DNA of 64,000 nucleotides, taken from the NCBI RefSeq assembly GCF_014656435.1, contig NZ_BNCK01000006.1, forward strand, positions 188,001-252,000. The letters are read 5' to 3'. Origin of the DNA: Thalassotalea marina (GTDB taxonomy: Bacteria > Pseudomonadota > Gammaproteobacteria > Enterobacterales > Alteromonadaceae). Position 1 is the first letter of the stretch; each line of letters starts with the position of its first letter. The notes beneath the pieces are model-generated. The model saw nothing but the letters and a program-made list of their open reading frames with translations, was not told the DNA's origin and made no database searches. Positions 53,217-61,894 of this stretch are shown here, one piece after another. The translations under genes and the position numbers were made by a program.

Positions 53217-55241
53217 CTATAACGCTTGTACAGATTCTTCATCTAAGATTGCATCGAACGAAGATTCAAGAGCTTTAATCAAGGGATCATCTCGTAACAA
53301 CTGTTTTGCGTACTCATAACGCTTGTCATCTATGGTGTGCTGAATTTGAGCAGGATCGGCAATTGTTTGCTCTACTACTTGCAATTCGACTTCAACAGGT
53401 CGAGAGAAATAATCAGAGACAAAGGTATTTAATTGTTTGTGAGCTGCGTCAGAAATTAAATGTTTAATCGCTTGGTTTAAGCACAAAATGAGTTTGTCAT
53501 CATTTGTCTCAGGCGAAATGGTTGCGTTTAACGCCAACTGTCGTAACCGGCCATTTAATGCCATTGCATCAATCATATTGGCCCATTTATCTACTTGATT
53601 AGCTTTTTTAATCGTTGCTGGATCAATCACTTCTTCCGTGAATGGTGTTTGAGGTAAAGTTTCAATTGCAGGAAGGTCTTCAACGACCTTAGGCTTAACC
53701 TCAATTTGCTCTAGTTGACGCTCTGACGCGCCATTAGACTTTTTTTCATCGCTCTCCAACGCTTTCTTTTGGCTTCTCAACATGTTCCGATTAGCCAACA
53801 CCTTGCTAATCGGCGATTCTAACGGCTCTACCTCAGCTGGCTGTTCTTGCTCAGTTATGTTGCTAGGCTGTTGTACCTCTTCAGGTTGAGGTTGAGCTAT
53901 TTCAGCAACCTCGATGTTAGGTAAAACTTCTGTCTCTTCACTGTGATTAGCTGTTGGAATATCTGTAGTTACAATATCGTCTTGTTGCAGTTGTTCATCA
54001 TTTTTAAGACTCTCATCTTCATTCTGATGAGTTACTTCAAGAGCTGCTGGCTCAGGTAAGTCAGGTGCTAGGCCTGTATCTAATTCTAAATCATCAAACG
54101 TAACCTGCACTTCTCGTTGCTGGCTTTCTGGATTTTGGCTGACCAAGTCAGCTGCAGTTTGTGGTTTAAAAGCCAACAGCCTCAATAACACCATGTCAAA
54201 AGCAGCTTGTTCATCATATGCGTACGGCAGATCCTTACGACCATTCAACACAATCTGATAATACAACTGAACATCTTCTGGACTCATGGCTTGAGTAAAT
54301 TTGTCGACTAAAGCGTTATGTTCCGGTGTAAGTTCAAAATGTGTATTAACAATTTGATTCATCGCAATTTGATGGAGTAATTGCAGTAACTCTGCCATCA
54401 AACGTCCATAATTAGGTGAATAAGACGCAATCTCTAACGATAATGCCATTAATCCGGCTGAGTCTTGCTTAATCAAGGCAATGAGTATTTTGAAAACCCA
54501 GTGATGATCTACCCCCCCCAACATTTGCTGAACATTTTGCCCAGTAATAGTTCCTTGCCCCTGCGCAATCGCTTGGTCGGTTAAACTCAAGCAGTCACGC
54601 ATACTACCACGAGCAGCTTTCGCTAACAGTGATAGCCCTAAAGGCTCAATACTCACCTTTTCAGCTGTTAAAATTTCGCTTAACTTAGCTGAAATTTGTT
54701 GTACCGTTAGCGCTTTTAAGTGAAATTGTAAACAACGTGAAAGTACTGTTATTGGTAACTTTTGTGGATCCGTTGTTGCAAGAATGAATTTTACGTGTTC
54801 AGGTGGCTCTTCTAGGGTTTTAAGCAGTGCATTAAAACTGCTTCTCGATAACATGTGAACTTCATCGATTAAGTATACTTTGTATCGTCCTCTTGTTGGC
54901 GCATACTGCACGTTATCAAGGATTTCTCTTGTATCATCTACTTTGGTACGAGATGCCGCGTCAATCTCTAATAAATCGACAAAACGTCCCTGATCAATAT
55001 CAATACAAGCATCACATTGGCCACAAGGGCTAGCAGTGATTCCTTTCTGACAGTTTAAACTTTTAGCAAAAATACGAGCAATGGTAGTTTTACCTACACC
55101 TCGAGTTCCAGTGAATAAGTATGCATGGTGCAACCTTTGTTGCATTAATGCATTAGATAAAACAGCGACAACATGCTCTTGACCACTTAGCTCCTGAAAA
55201 CTTTTAGGACGCCATTTTCTTGCTAGAACTTGATAACTCAT
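53217..55241 (-). CDS. dnaX: DNA polymerase III subunits tau/gamma (DnaX)
   Basis: 674 residues for tau (E. coli 643). Clamp-loader AAA+ domain ~1-220: Walker A FTGTRGVGKTT, zinc cysteines in CQ..ASPCGQCDAC, Walker B YLIDEVHML and the SRC motif LSRCLQF. The collar domain follows to ~370, then an acidic Glu/Gln-rich linker (~385-520) and the tau-specific C-terminal region that binds the alpha subunit and DnaB. Within the linker, at codons 499-501, is a slippery A-AAA-AAG that should yield gamma by -1 frameshift. It starts 6 nt after apt. Confidence 0.97.
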   Translation of the reverse strand: MSYQVLARKWRPKSFQELSGQEHVVAVLSNALMQQRLHHAYLFTGTRGVGKTTIARIFAKSLNCQKGITASPCGQCDACIDIDQGRFVDLLEIDAASRTKVDDTREILDNVQYAPTRGRYKVYLIDEVHMLSRSSFNALLKTLEEPPEHVKFILATTDPQKLPITVLSRCLQFHLKALTVQQISAKLSEILTAEKVSIEPLGLSLLAKAARGSMRDCLSLTDQAIAQGQGTITGQNVQQMLGGVDHHWVFKILIALIKQDSAGLMALSLEIASYSPNYGRLMAELLQLLHQIAMNQIVNTHFELTPEHNALVDKFTQAMSPEDVQLYYQIVLNGRKDLPYAYDEQAAFDMVLLRLLAFKPQTAADLVSQNPESQQREVQVTFDDLELDTGLAPDLPEPAALEVTHQNEDESLKNDEQLQQDDIVTTDIPTANHSEETEVLPNIEVAEIAQPQPEEVQQPSNITEQEQPAEVEPLESPISKVLANRNMLRSQKKALESDEKKSNGASERQLEQIEVKPKVVEDLPAIETLPQTPFTEEVIDPATIKKANQVDKWANMIDAMALNGRLRQLALNATISPETNDDKLILCLNQAIKHLISDAAHKQLNTFVSDYFSRPVEVELQVVEQTIADPAQIQHTIDDKRYEYAKQLLRDDPLIKALESSFDAILDEESVQAL
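53734..53760 (-). other. Programmed -1 frameshift signal in dnaX (gamma subunit)
   Basis: On the minus strand GAT-GAA-AAA-AAG-TCT puts the heptamer A-AAA-AAG (53745-53739) in the zero frame. A Shine-Dalgarno-like GGAG lies 9-10 nt upstream (53757-53754). After a -1 slip the next codons are GTC and TAA (53736-53734), so the product would stop after one extra residue at ~502 aa. This is the same layout as the E. coli dnaX gamma signal. I see no strong downstream stem. Confidence 0.75.
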
Positions 55242-55247
55242 TGTTAA

Positions 55248-55793
55248 TTATTCACCTACGTATTCAAGAAGTGCATAAACGTTTAAACCCAATGCTTGGA
55301 GTTTATCTTCACCGCCCAAATCAGGTAACGAAATGATAAATCCGGTATCTGTAACTTCAGCGCCAATTTTGTTAATCAGGTGGAAAGTCGCTTCAATAGT
55401 ACCACCCGTTGCCAATAGATCATCGATAATTAACACCTTGTCTTGTTTGGTTAACGCATCTTGATGAATCTCTAGAGTATCAGTACCGTATTCTAATGTG
55501 TAATCTTGGCTATAAGTCTCGCGCGGAAGTTTGCCCGGTTTACGAACGGGTACAAACCCTATGCCTAATTTAAGCGCTAATGGTGCACCAAATAAAAAGC
55601 CACGAGCTTCTGTGCCTACTATTTTGGTGAAGCCTTTGTTTTTAAACTTATCAGCAAGTAATTCAATTGATAAGGCGAAGGCTTCAGCGTCATCAAGAAT
55701 ACCCGTTACATCACGAAACATTATTCCCTCTTTAGGGTAATTAGCAATGGTATGAACGGCGTTTAATAGAGTGGCTTGTTGTGTTTCAGTCAT
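55248..55793 (-). CDS. apt: Adenine phosphoribosyltransferase
   Basis: 181 residues (E. coli 183). Opening [15 protein letters not shown], then [29 protein letters not shown] and the PRPP-binding motif [13 protein letters not shown] (~122-134). It salvages adenine to AMP. First gene of the apt-dnaX-ybaB series on this strand; dnaX begins 6 nt after it. Confidence 0.96.
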   Translation of the reverse strand: MTETQQATLLNAVHTIANYPKEGIMFRDVTGILDDAEAFALSIELLADKFKNKGFTKIVGTEARGFLFGAPLALKLGIGFVPVRKPGKLPRETYSQDYTLEYGTDTLEIHQDALTKQDKVLIIDDLLATGGTIEATFHLINKIGAEVTDTGFIISLPDLGGEDKLQALGLNVYALLEYVGE

Positions 55794-55962
55794 TTTATTA
55801 TCAATAATTTTTACTCGTTGCGTAAGGATAATAGAATTATGACTATTTTTATATAGGAAGTGGCGGTAAAAATACCTAGTAAAGCAGGCAAAAGCTTTTA
55901 TTGTTGAGATAAAGCTAAGAAGCTAGCTTCGGAAAATGTCAATGTATTAAGGTTGAAAACAA

Positions 55963-55984
55963 AACAGGGACATCAGTCCCTGTT
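55963..55984. terminator. Hairpin downstream of the small FNR-associated ORF
   Basis: AACAGGGAC (55963-55971) pairs perfectly with GTCCCTGTT (55976-55984). On the minus strand it is followed by TTGTTTTC, so it is a fair terminator for the 41-residue ORF. Confidence 0.6.
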
Positions 55985-56009
55985 AAATCAATATGCTTTT
56001 ACTTTATTG

Positions 56010-56135
56010 TTAGTTTAATACTGTTAACCAGCCCATTAACATTGGAAGCAAAGGAGCAGCGATTAAAGCGGTTATCGCACCAAACAAGTGGCGCTTTGAA
56101 GAACTATCTTTAAAGTTATCATTGTGTGACATCAT
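56010..56135 (-). CDS. 41-residue single-span membrane protein
   Basis: ATG at 56135 (or the adjoining ATG at 56132) follows GGGAAG at a normal distance. The peptide has a polar N-terminus (MMSHNDNFKDSSSKRH) and a hydrophobic span (LFGAITALIAAPLLPMLMGW, ~17-36). It has its own downstream hairpin and a perfect FNR-type site 72 nt upstream, so it looks like an independent gene. No family is recognised. Small membrane subunits of respiratory or transport complexes have this size, but nothing ties it to one. Confidence 0.6.
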   Translation of the reverse strand: MMSHNDNFKDSSSKRHLFGAITALIAAPLLPMLMGWLTVLN

Positions 56136-56206
56136 TAACTTCCCAATAAACTACAAAATGAACGGCGCGAATTCTAACCGATCAAGCAACATAAGCCTAG
56201 CATTAT

Positions 56207-56220
56207 TTGATCTAGATCAA
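56207..56220 (-). promoter_or_regulatory. Perfect FNR-type box upstream of the 41-residue ORF
   Basis: TTGATCTAGATCAA matches TTGAT-N4-ATCAA exactly and is fully palindromic. On the minus strand a TAGAAT -10-like box lies 29 nt downstream (56177-56172), a few bases further than in a standard class II promoter. Confidence 0.55.
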
Positions 56221-56258
56221 GTTTTCAAAGCTAACACAATAAAAATAAAGCAAAAAAA

Positions 56259-56284
56259 AACCAGCTAAGTAGCTGGTTTTTTAT
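56259..56284 (-). terminator. Terminator of the TonB2-type operon
   Basis: CCAGCTA (56261-56267) pairs with TAGCTGG (56270-56276), flanked by an A run on one side and a T run on the other. It stands directly behind the last gene of the operon. Confidence 0.7.
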
Positions 56285-56297
56285 CAGTATAAAAGCT

Positions 56298-57551
56298 TTA
56301 AATAGGCTTACCTTTACGCTTAGCCGTATCTTTGATATGAGATACCCATCCACGAGCACTTTTGCGCGTTTTTGGATCTTTCATCGCTTCTTGTATCGCT
56401 TTATGAGCTTCCTTAAATTCATTAAGGTAAAAATGCGATATAGCGATTTCCATATAGATACTGCCTTTGTCTGACGCGCCAAGCTCAAGTGCTTTTTCAA
56501 GCGCTATAACAGCTTTTTTGTACTGTTCGTCTTGAGACAATAACTTACCAACTTTGGCATAATGTTTATATTCATTTGTTAGCTTAGCTAATTCATTATA
56601 AACATTTGCTGCCTTATCGATATGTTGTGCAGCGTGCCAAGCGTTTGCTAGAGCAAATAAACTTTGGTCATCACGTTTGATTTCACCAGATTCAATATGC
56701 TTTTCTAACAAAACTGCAGCTTTGTATGGAATATTACGCTGTGCGTACAACTGAGCCAACATTTTAAAATGTTGCTCTTTCTCAAAAAAGCCTTGTTTGT
56801 AGGCTAAATCAAGCGTTGCCATACCACGATCATAATCTTCCAATAGCAAATACATGTTACCAAGTTGGATCCAGAAAGCTTTTTCTTCTGGGAACAACTG
56901 TAACGCCGTTTCAAGCACTTTTGCCGAATTTTTATAATCTTTACGCTCATAGTACGACGTAAGTTTTAACAAATACGGGTTTTTATTATGCTTGTCGCCA
57001 TAAGCTGCAATCGCTTTATCAGCAGGAACGATCATTTTGTCAAGCTGCTTTAATTGGTAGTGAGCATTAGCGATTCTTGTCCAAGTATCGCCATCTTCTT
57101 TACCAGTAAAGTCCATCCACGCATAAAAGTTCTTAATTGCATTGCTATAGTCTTCAGTCTGCATTTCTAACTGAGCTAATAACTTAAGTGCTTCACCATG
57201 ATCAGCTTCATTAAGAATGTCTGGTTCAATAGCTAGCTTAAGACGTTTAATAGCTTCATCTGTATCACCTTTCATCGCATACATATTTGCAATGAAACGC
57301 TCAGTGTAAGCTTTATCGTAGTCTTTCTTTGCTTCTATTTCTAAAAGTAAAGCTAATGCGCCGTCAAGATCATCTGCTGAGTAAAGCTCGAAAGCTTTAG
57401 CTATTTTCTTACCAACACTTTGGCCTACTAATTGAACCTTACGCTTAGGCTTTTCTGCACTCTGTTCTGCAGCAACTGTCTGCATTGAAACAGGTAATTG
57501 CACTAAAGTTACAGTAGCTAGGAGCATTAATGATTTTGCTAATTTATGCAT
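56298..57551 (-). CDS. TPR protein of the TonB2/TtpC operon
   Basis: 417 residues. Signal peptide (MHKLAKSLMLLATVTLVQLPVSMQTVAA), then about nine TPR-like repeats, e.g. YTERFIANMYAMKGDTDEAIKRLKLAI and AFWIQLGNMYLLLEDYDRGMATLDLAY. Conserved as the last gene of TonB2-type operons in marine gammaproteobacteria, where it probably assists the TonB complex in the periplasm. It starts 2 nt after the TonB gene ends. Exact role unproven. Confidence 0.85.
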   Translation of the reverse strand: MHKLAKSLMLLATVTLVQLPVSMQTVAAEQSAEKPKRKVQLVGQSVGKKIAKAFELYSADDLDGALALLLEIEAKKDYDKAYTERFIANMYAMKGDTDEAIKRLKLAIEPDILNEADHGEALKLLAQLEMQTEDYSNAIKNFYAWMDFTGKEDGDTWTRIANAHYQLKQLDKMIVPADKAIAAYGDKHNKNPYLLKLTSYYERKDYKNSAKVLETALQLFPEEKAFWIQLGNMYLLLEDYDRGMATLDLAYKQGFFEKEQHFKMLAQLYAQRNIPYKAAVLLEKHIESGEIKRDDQSLFALANAWHAAQHIDKAANVYNELAKLTNEYKHYAKVGKLLSQDEQYKKAVIALEKALELGASDKGSIYMEIAISHFYLNEFKEAHKAIQEAMKDPKTRKSARGWVSHIKDTAKRKGKPI

Positions 57552-57553
57552 AA

Positions 57554-58171
57554 TTAGTTACTCCCATCCATTTTAAAGTCCAACTGAACAGTAAGGCCTG
57601 TTTGTCTAACAGGTTTACCATCAACCACTTTAGCTTTGTATTTCCACTTTTTAAGTGCACGACGTGCCTCTTTGTCGAAAATACGCTTAGGTTCAGCATC
57701 GATGACTTCAACATCTTCAACACCACCTATTTCATTGATAGTAAAAGAAAGTTTTACCCATCCTTCGATACCATCACGTGCAGCTTGCATTGGGTATTTT
57801 GGATTAATACGTACAATCGGTGCAGCATCACCATCACGTGCAAAGCCAGCTCCAGGAGCGCTTAAGCCAGTGTCAGCTCCACCTAAGTTGATACCTGGTA
57901 AGTTAAAACTCATACCAGAGTTATCACTGCTCACCTCTGGCTCAGGAGTCTGAGGCTTAGGTGGCTGTTTAGGCGGCGGCGGTGGCGGTGGCGGCGCACG
58001 ACGTCTAACTTCTGCTTTTGATTCCGGTGGCGTAGTGTTTACCTCTACAACGATGTTCTCAAGCTTTTCTTCTTCATTTCGATCACCACTAGCGATCAAA
58101 TATGCCATAAAAGCGAACAACCCAAAGGTAACAGCTGCGCCCAGTAGTATTGATACTAAAAAGCGAACCAT
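57554..58171 (-). CDS. tonB2: TonB family energy transducer (TonB2 type)
   Basis: 205 residues. N-terminal anchor (VSILLGAAVTFGLFAFMAYLIAS, ~5-27) with the His-free, short TonB2-type start. A proline-rich segment with an eight-proline run (~62-75), then the C-terminal TonB domain (YPMQAARDGIEGWVKLSFTINEIGGVEDV, EARRALKKWKY). It spans the periplasm to energise outer-membrane receptors. Shorter than E. coli TonB (239), typical for the TonB2 class. Located after exbD with a 5-nt gap. Confidence 0.92.
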   Translation of the reverse strand: MVRFLVSILLGAAVTFGLFAFMAYLIASGDRNEEEKLENIVVEVNTTPPESKAEVRRRAPPPPPPPPKQPPKPQTPEPEVSSDNSGMSFNLPGINLGGADTGLSAPGAGFARDGDAAPIVRINPKYPMQAARDGIEGWVKLSFTINEIGGVEDVEVIDAEPKRIFDKEARRALKKWKYKAKVVDGKPVRQTGLTVQLDFKMDGSN

Positions 58172-58176
58172 ATTTA

Positions 58177-58584
58177 CTACCCCCTTGAAGCAGCGATAGA
58201 TATTTTGTCGATGCCTGCTTCTTTTATTGCGTCCATGACTTTAACAACTACACCATGTTTGGCATCTTTGTCAGCTTGAACGATAACAACTTCACTTGGC
58301 TGCTCTGCTAATAGCTTTTCAATATTAGCTGCAACACGCTCCACATCAACTCGGCGCTTATCTAACCAAATCTCACCAGTATCTCTGATTGCGATAAAGA
58401 TATTGGCAGACTTTTGTCTTGTTTGATTCGCCGCTTTTGGTTTAGTTACCTCGATACCAGCTTCCTTGATAAAGGAAGTAGTAACGATGAAGAAGATAAG
58501 CATAATGAATACGATGTCTAGCATCGGAGTCATATCAACTGCCGCTTCTTCTTCTTCACGAATACGTTTACGTGCCATATTCAA
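58177..58584 (-). CDS. exbD: ExbD-type biopolymer transport protein
   Basis: 135 residues. The single span carries the essential aspartate in DMTPMLDIVFIMLIFFIVTTSF (~16-37). The periplasmic part ends KVMDAIKEAGIDKISIAA, as in ExbD/TolR. With ExbB it converts proton motive force to movement of TonB. 7 nt after exbB. Confidence 0.94.
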   Translation of the reverse strand: MNMARKRIREEEEAAVDMTPMLDIVFIMLIFFIVTTSFIKEAGIEVTKPKAANQTRQKSANIFIAIRDTGEIWLDKRRVDVERVAANIEKLLAEQPSEVVIVQADKDAKHGVVVKVMDAIKEAGIDKISIAASRG

Positions 58585-58591
58585 TCTCTCT

Positions 58592-59116
58592 CTAGTGGTG
58601 AGGCAAACTGTCGATCAGTTTGGCCTTAGCTAGTTTCACTTTAGCGTCTAAACGGCTGCTAAAAAATACACCAGATAATGCTGCAACCATGCCCGCCATT
58701 GTCGGAATAGTTGCCATTGATATACCCGCTGCCATTAGACGCGGATTACCTGTACCTTGTTGAGCCATAGTTTCAAATACTGAAATCATGCCTGTCACTG
58801 TACCAAGCAACCCGATAAGTGGACACATAGCCACTAAGGTTTTGATCGTAAGCATGTTACGGTCTAGTAATTCTGTCGCTTCGGAGATCCATGTATCTCT
58901 AATTCGATGTGCATACCAAGATGTAGTATCTGTTCTTGCATCCCATTTAGCGATAATGTTATCGCGCATTTTGGGATAAACAGATGCTAAGAACCAAAAA
59001 CGTTCTATCATCAGTATCCACATCAAGAAGAGAGCAACGGCGACAAAGTAAAGTACGTTACCGCCGGTTGCAATAAAACTCCTGACAGATTCTAAAAGCT
59101 CCATCAGGAATAACAT
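58592..59116 (-). CDS. exbB: ExbB-type proton channel protein (short form)
   Basis: 174 residues, three spans: ~15-38, ~95-120 (LVAMCPLIGLLGTVTGMISVFETMA) and ~128-150. This is the short TonB2-type ExbB, lacking the long N-terminal extension. It forms the pentameric proton channel with ExbD. Its first base overlaps the last base of the TtpC-like gene, so the two are translationally coupled. Confidence 0.93.
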   Translation of the reverse strand: MLFLMELLESVRSFIATGGNVLYFVAVALFLMWILMIERFWFLASVYPKMRDNIIAKWDARTDTTSWYAHRIRDTWISEATELLDRNMLTIKTLVAMCPLIGLLGTVTGMISVFETMAQQGTGNPRLMAAGISMATIPTMAGMVAALSGVFFSSRLDAKVKLAKAKLIDSLPHH

Positions 59117-60465
59117 TATTTAGACTCCTTCTCAGCGATTTCAGCAATCAAACCAGCGCTTTGCTCGTCTAATTTGTGAAGAACCGCTTTACTGCGACCA
59201 GCTACAACACTGTGTACTAAAATTAGTGGAAGTGCTGCAATTAGACCTAGTGCAGTAGTTACAAGAGCAAGTGAGATGTTACCTGCCATGATCTTAGGAT
59301 CACCTGTACCGAACAATGTAATTGTTTGGAACGTCATGATCATACCGATAACCGTACCTAATAGACCCATTAGAGGAGCGATAGCCGCAAACATCTTGAT
59401 TAGGTTGATACCACGATCAATTGTTGGTGTTTCACGTAAAATTGCTTCATCCAGTTTAAGTTCTAACGTTTCAGCGTCAGCGCCTTTATTCTCATGATAA
59501 ACTTTTAATAGGCGACCAAGAGGGTTATTTTCGTTTGGTTGACCCATGTTCTTCTGTTGAGCTTTCATCTTAGACGAAATTGAGCTAAGAACTACAAAGC
59601 GCTCAAGAGCAATTAATAAACCAATGATAAGTAGTGCAGTAATACCGTAACCTACTTGTTTACCTTGGTGGTAGAACTCTTCAAGAGTTTTCTTACGAGT
59701 TTCAAGCGTTAAGATAGCACCACGTGAAGGATCTAAATATAGAGGGTGGTAGCCAGAAGTTTCACCGAAGAATGAAGAAGCTGTATCTGAGATATAACCC
59801 GCTGGTTGTTTAGCTAGAGGTTGAATTTGAGATACTTCGTCATTGTAGTTCATGAAACCATTTGCCGAAACAAGGTTAAATGTACCGATACGAGTGATTG
59901 ATTCAGTAGATTTTGAACCGTCTAACGCAGTAACTTCAGCAGTAAATTGTGAAATTTCACCTGATTGCGTCATTTCAGTTTGTAATGAGAACCAAAGTTC
60001 TTCAAGTTGTTCTAACTGAGGAATTTCTTTTGCATTCGCAATTTCATTTAGCTTGTCAGCACGGCCTGGGTATTCAGCACTTACGATTGAAGTAACGATT
60101 TGACCATAGGCAGTTGCAGCAGCCGCACGGCTAACACCGAACATTTCACCTAAAGTACCTTGAGCAGCTTCTAACTCAACTTCTTTTTGCGCTAACGTAA
60201 TTTCGTTTTGTGCATATTCTTTAGTCAAACGGTCGTTACGATCGCGTTCTGCTTTTAGTTGTGCTTTAGCTTTGTTTAATAAAGCTTGTTTGTCTGCACG
60301 AGCAGCAGTGAATTCTGCTTCACGTTTTTTATCAAGTTTTGCTTCTGATAAACGGTCAGCTTTAACTTGCTCTAACAATTTGTTTAGGTCATTAGCATTA
60401 GCTGCTGAAACCATACCCGCTGTCATTGAAGCAGCAAGCAATACATAATTGATGATCTTTTTCAT
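59116..60465 (-). CDS. ttpC: TtpC-like MotA/TolQ/ExbB protein with periplasmic coiled-coil domain
   Basis: 449 residues. Signal peptide (MKKIINYVLLAASMTAGMVSAANA), a charged coiled coil (~28-95: KLDKKREAEFTAARADKQALLNKAKAQL), a further periplasmic domain to ~255, then three spans of an ExbB domain (~272-295, ~365-395 FAAIAPLMGLLGTVIGMIMTFQTI, ~405-430). In Vibrio TtpC is required for TonB2-dependent iron-siderophore uptake. Gene order and domain layout match that system. Confidence 0.9.
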   Translation of the reverse strand: MKKIINYVLLAASMTAGMVSAANANDLNKLLEQVKADRLSEAKLDKKREAEFTAARADKQALLNKAKAQLKAERDRNDRLTKEYAQNEITLAQKEVELEAAQGTLGEMFGVSRAAAATAYGQIVTSIVSAEYPGRADKLNEIANAKEIPQLEQLEELWFSLQTEMTQSGEISQFTAEVTALDGSKSTESITRIGTFNLVSANGFMNYNDEVSQIQPLAKQPAGYISDTASSFFGETSGYHPLYLDPSRGAILTLETRKKTLEEFYHQGKQVGYGITALLIIGLLIALERFVVLSSISSKMKAQQKNMGQPNENNPLGRLLKVYHENKGADAETLELKLDEAILRETPTIDRGINLIKMFAAIAPLMGLLGTVIGMIMTFQTITLFGTGDPKIMAGNISLALVTTALGLIAALPLILVHSVVAGRSKAVLHKLDEQSAGLIAEIAEKESK

Positions 60466-61244
60466 TATTGTGCTCCTGCTGCAAATACTGGCAACTTAGT
60501 TAAGTCCATTGGCAACTGCTTACGTGCCATACGGATACCGTCTGTAATAGGTTTAAGGTATTCATCACCTAGTTTTTCCCAAGAGCGAGAGCTATTATTC
60601 CAAACCCAAGCATTTTTCATGTCTAGTGACTGAGCAACTAGTGAAACACGGCCCATATGTAGGAAATCAACAGTTAACTTTTGACCACCAAGATCTAGTT
60701 CACCTTGATAAGCATCAAAAACAGTACCGTAGTTTGATTCAATTTCGTACGCTTCAAGTACTAAACGGAATTGCTCAGAAACACTTACGTTAGAATCGTT
60801 CATTACGTCACGTAACATTTGAACACGGTCTTTACGCGACTCAAATTTTACTGGAACGTCCAAATCGATGAATTTTTCTAGTGTATCAATCATGCGATAC
60901 ATTAAAGGAACAACACCTTGCTTAGTTTTATCGATACCAGCAATTTGCTTTTCTAAAGAAGCAAGACTTGCTCTTTGATCGTCAACCATACGTTGAACGT
61001 GATCATTGTATTCAGCTAATACTTCAGCCTCAGTAACTGTGTTGCGATATTCAACCAATAACTCAAGCGTTTGCTCATAGATATTGTCAATCTTAGCTTG
61101 TGATTTTTCTGACGCTTTGAAAATTTTTGATTCAGCTTTTTGAAGTTCAGTTAAGACATCTGCAGAAGCAATGTTGCTTACTGTCAATGCTAATGAGCCA
61201 ACTATCGTTGAAGCGATGAGGCTTTTCTTGCTTAATATGGACAT
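60465..61244 (-). CDS. DUF3450 secreted protein, first gene of the TonB2 operon
   Basis: 259 residues from ATG 61244, preferred because it opens a signal peptide (MSILSKKSLIASTIVGSLALTVSNIASA); a frame from 61280 would bury it. The mature part is an extended coiled coil (LTELQKAESKIFKASEKSQAKIDNIYEQTLELL), then DUF3450's conserved FIDLDVPVKFESRKDRVQMLRDVMNDSNVSVSEQFRLVLEAYEIE. Found with ttpC across marine gammaproteobacteria, likely a periplasmic partner. Shares one base with the next gene. No convincing Fur box is visible upstream. Confidence 0.87.
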   Translation of the reverse strand: MSILSKKSLIASTIVGSLALTVSNIASADVLTELQKAESKIFKASEKSQAKIDNIYEQTLELLVEYRNTVTEAEVLAEYNDHVQRMVDDQRASLASLEKQIAGIDKTKQGVVPLMYRMIDTLEKFIDLDVPVKFESRKDRVQMLRDVMNDSNVSVSEQFRLVLEAYEIESNYGTVFDAYQGELDLGGQKLTVDFLHMGRVSLVAQSLDMKNAWVWNNSSRSWEKLGDEYLKPITDGIRMARKQLPMDLTKLPVFAAGAQ

Positions 61245-61894
61245 AGTTCCCAACCAATTGTTATTGAATTTAGATAACAAATTTCATTGTTATGGTAAAT
61301 ACTACTAAGTATCACCAAATTGTAAGTTTTAATTTCTCTAGAATAAAACCATGCAATATTCCCAAAGGACATGATTCATGTCAACCAGGCACACAAAAAA
61401 GACCGATAATTTTCAAACAATCTTCATAAAAATTTTGCCATTTGTAACAGCGCGAATAAAACGACGCTTAAACAAACTCAGATTGATTTTTAATCGGTTA
61501 ACAAGTGTGCCAAGAATATTGGCTACCCTATGTTTTACTAATTCATTCGTACTAAGTCAAATATAATTACAATTTCTTAGGTGTTTTTTGAATAATTTTT
61601 ATCAATTAATGTATAAAACCACAAAATCATCACTTCGAATTTAAAGATATACACCATTGTATTTAAAGTAATTTAGTTTGATTTAGAAATGTTTCTCTAA
61701 GTTTATCTTTTAAAATTGAACAAATTTGAAATATTTTTCTAGAAATTCATCACAACAACACCACTCGTCGTATTTTTGAGCAACTCTATCGCGTTTCTCA
61801 TCCTCTTATTACGTATAACGATTGACTCTATTGATGCCAGGTTAACTATGTTAATATTGCCGCTTTATTTTCCCAAGTCACCTCCTACCCTACT
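61245..61894. other. Long intergenic region between TonB2 operon and TSUP gene
   Basis: About 650 AT-rich bases. A 62-codon frame (61378-61566, plus) has AAGGA about 9 nt upstream, but it is a basic, low-information sequence and I hold it as doubtful. The promoter of the TonB2 operon should be near 61260-61330. I looked for Fur boxes and found none of quality. No RNA gene recognised. Confidence 0.4.

Noticed and set aside
61245-61380. Fur box before the TonB2 operon
   Set aside because: AT-rich stretches such as GATAACAAATTTCATTG do not reach a convincing match to the 19-bp Fur consensus.
61378-61566. 62-codon ORF on the plus strand with AAGGA upstream
   Set aside because: Basic, low-information sequence in an AT-rich gap, with no conserved motif; kept only as a note in the intergenic entry.
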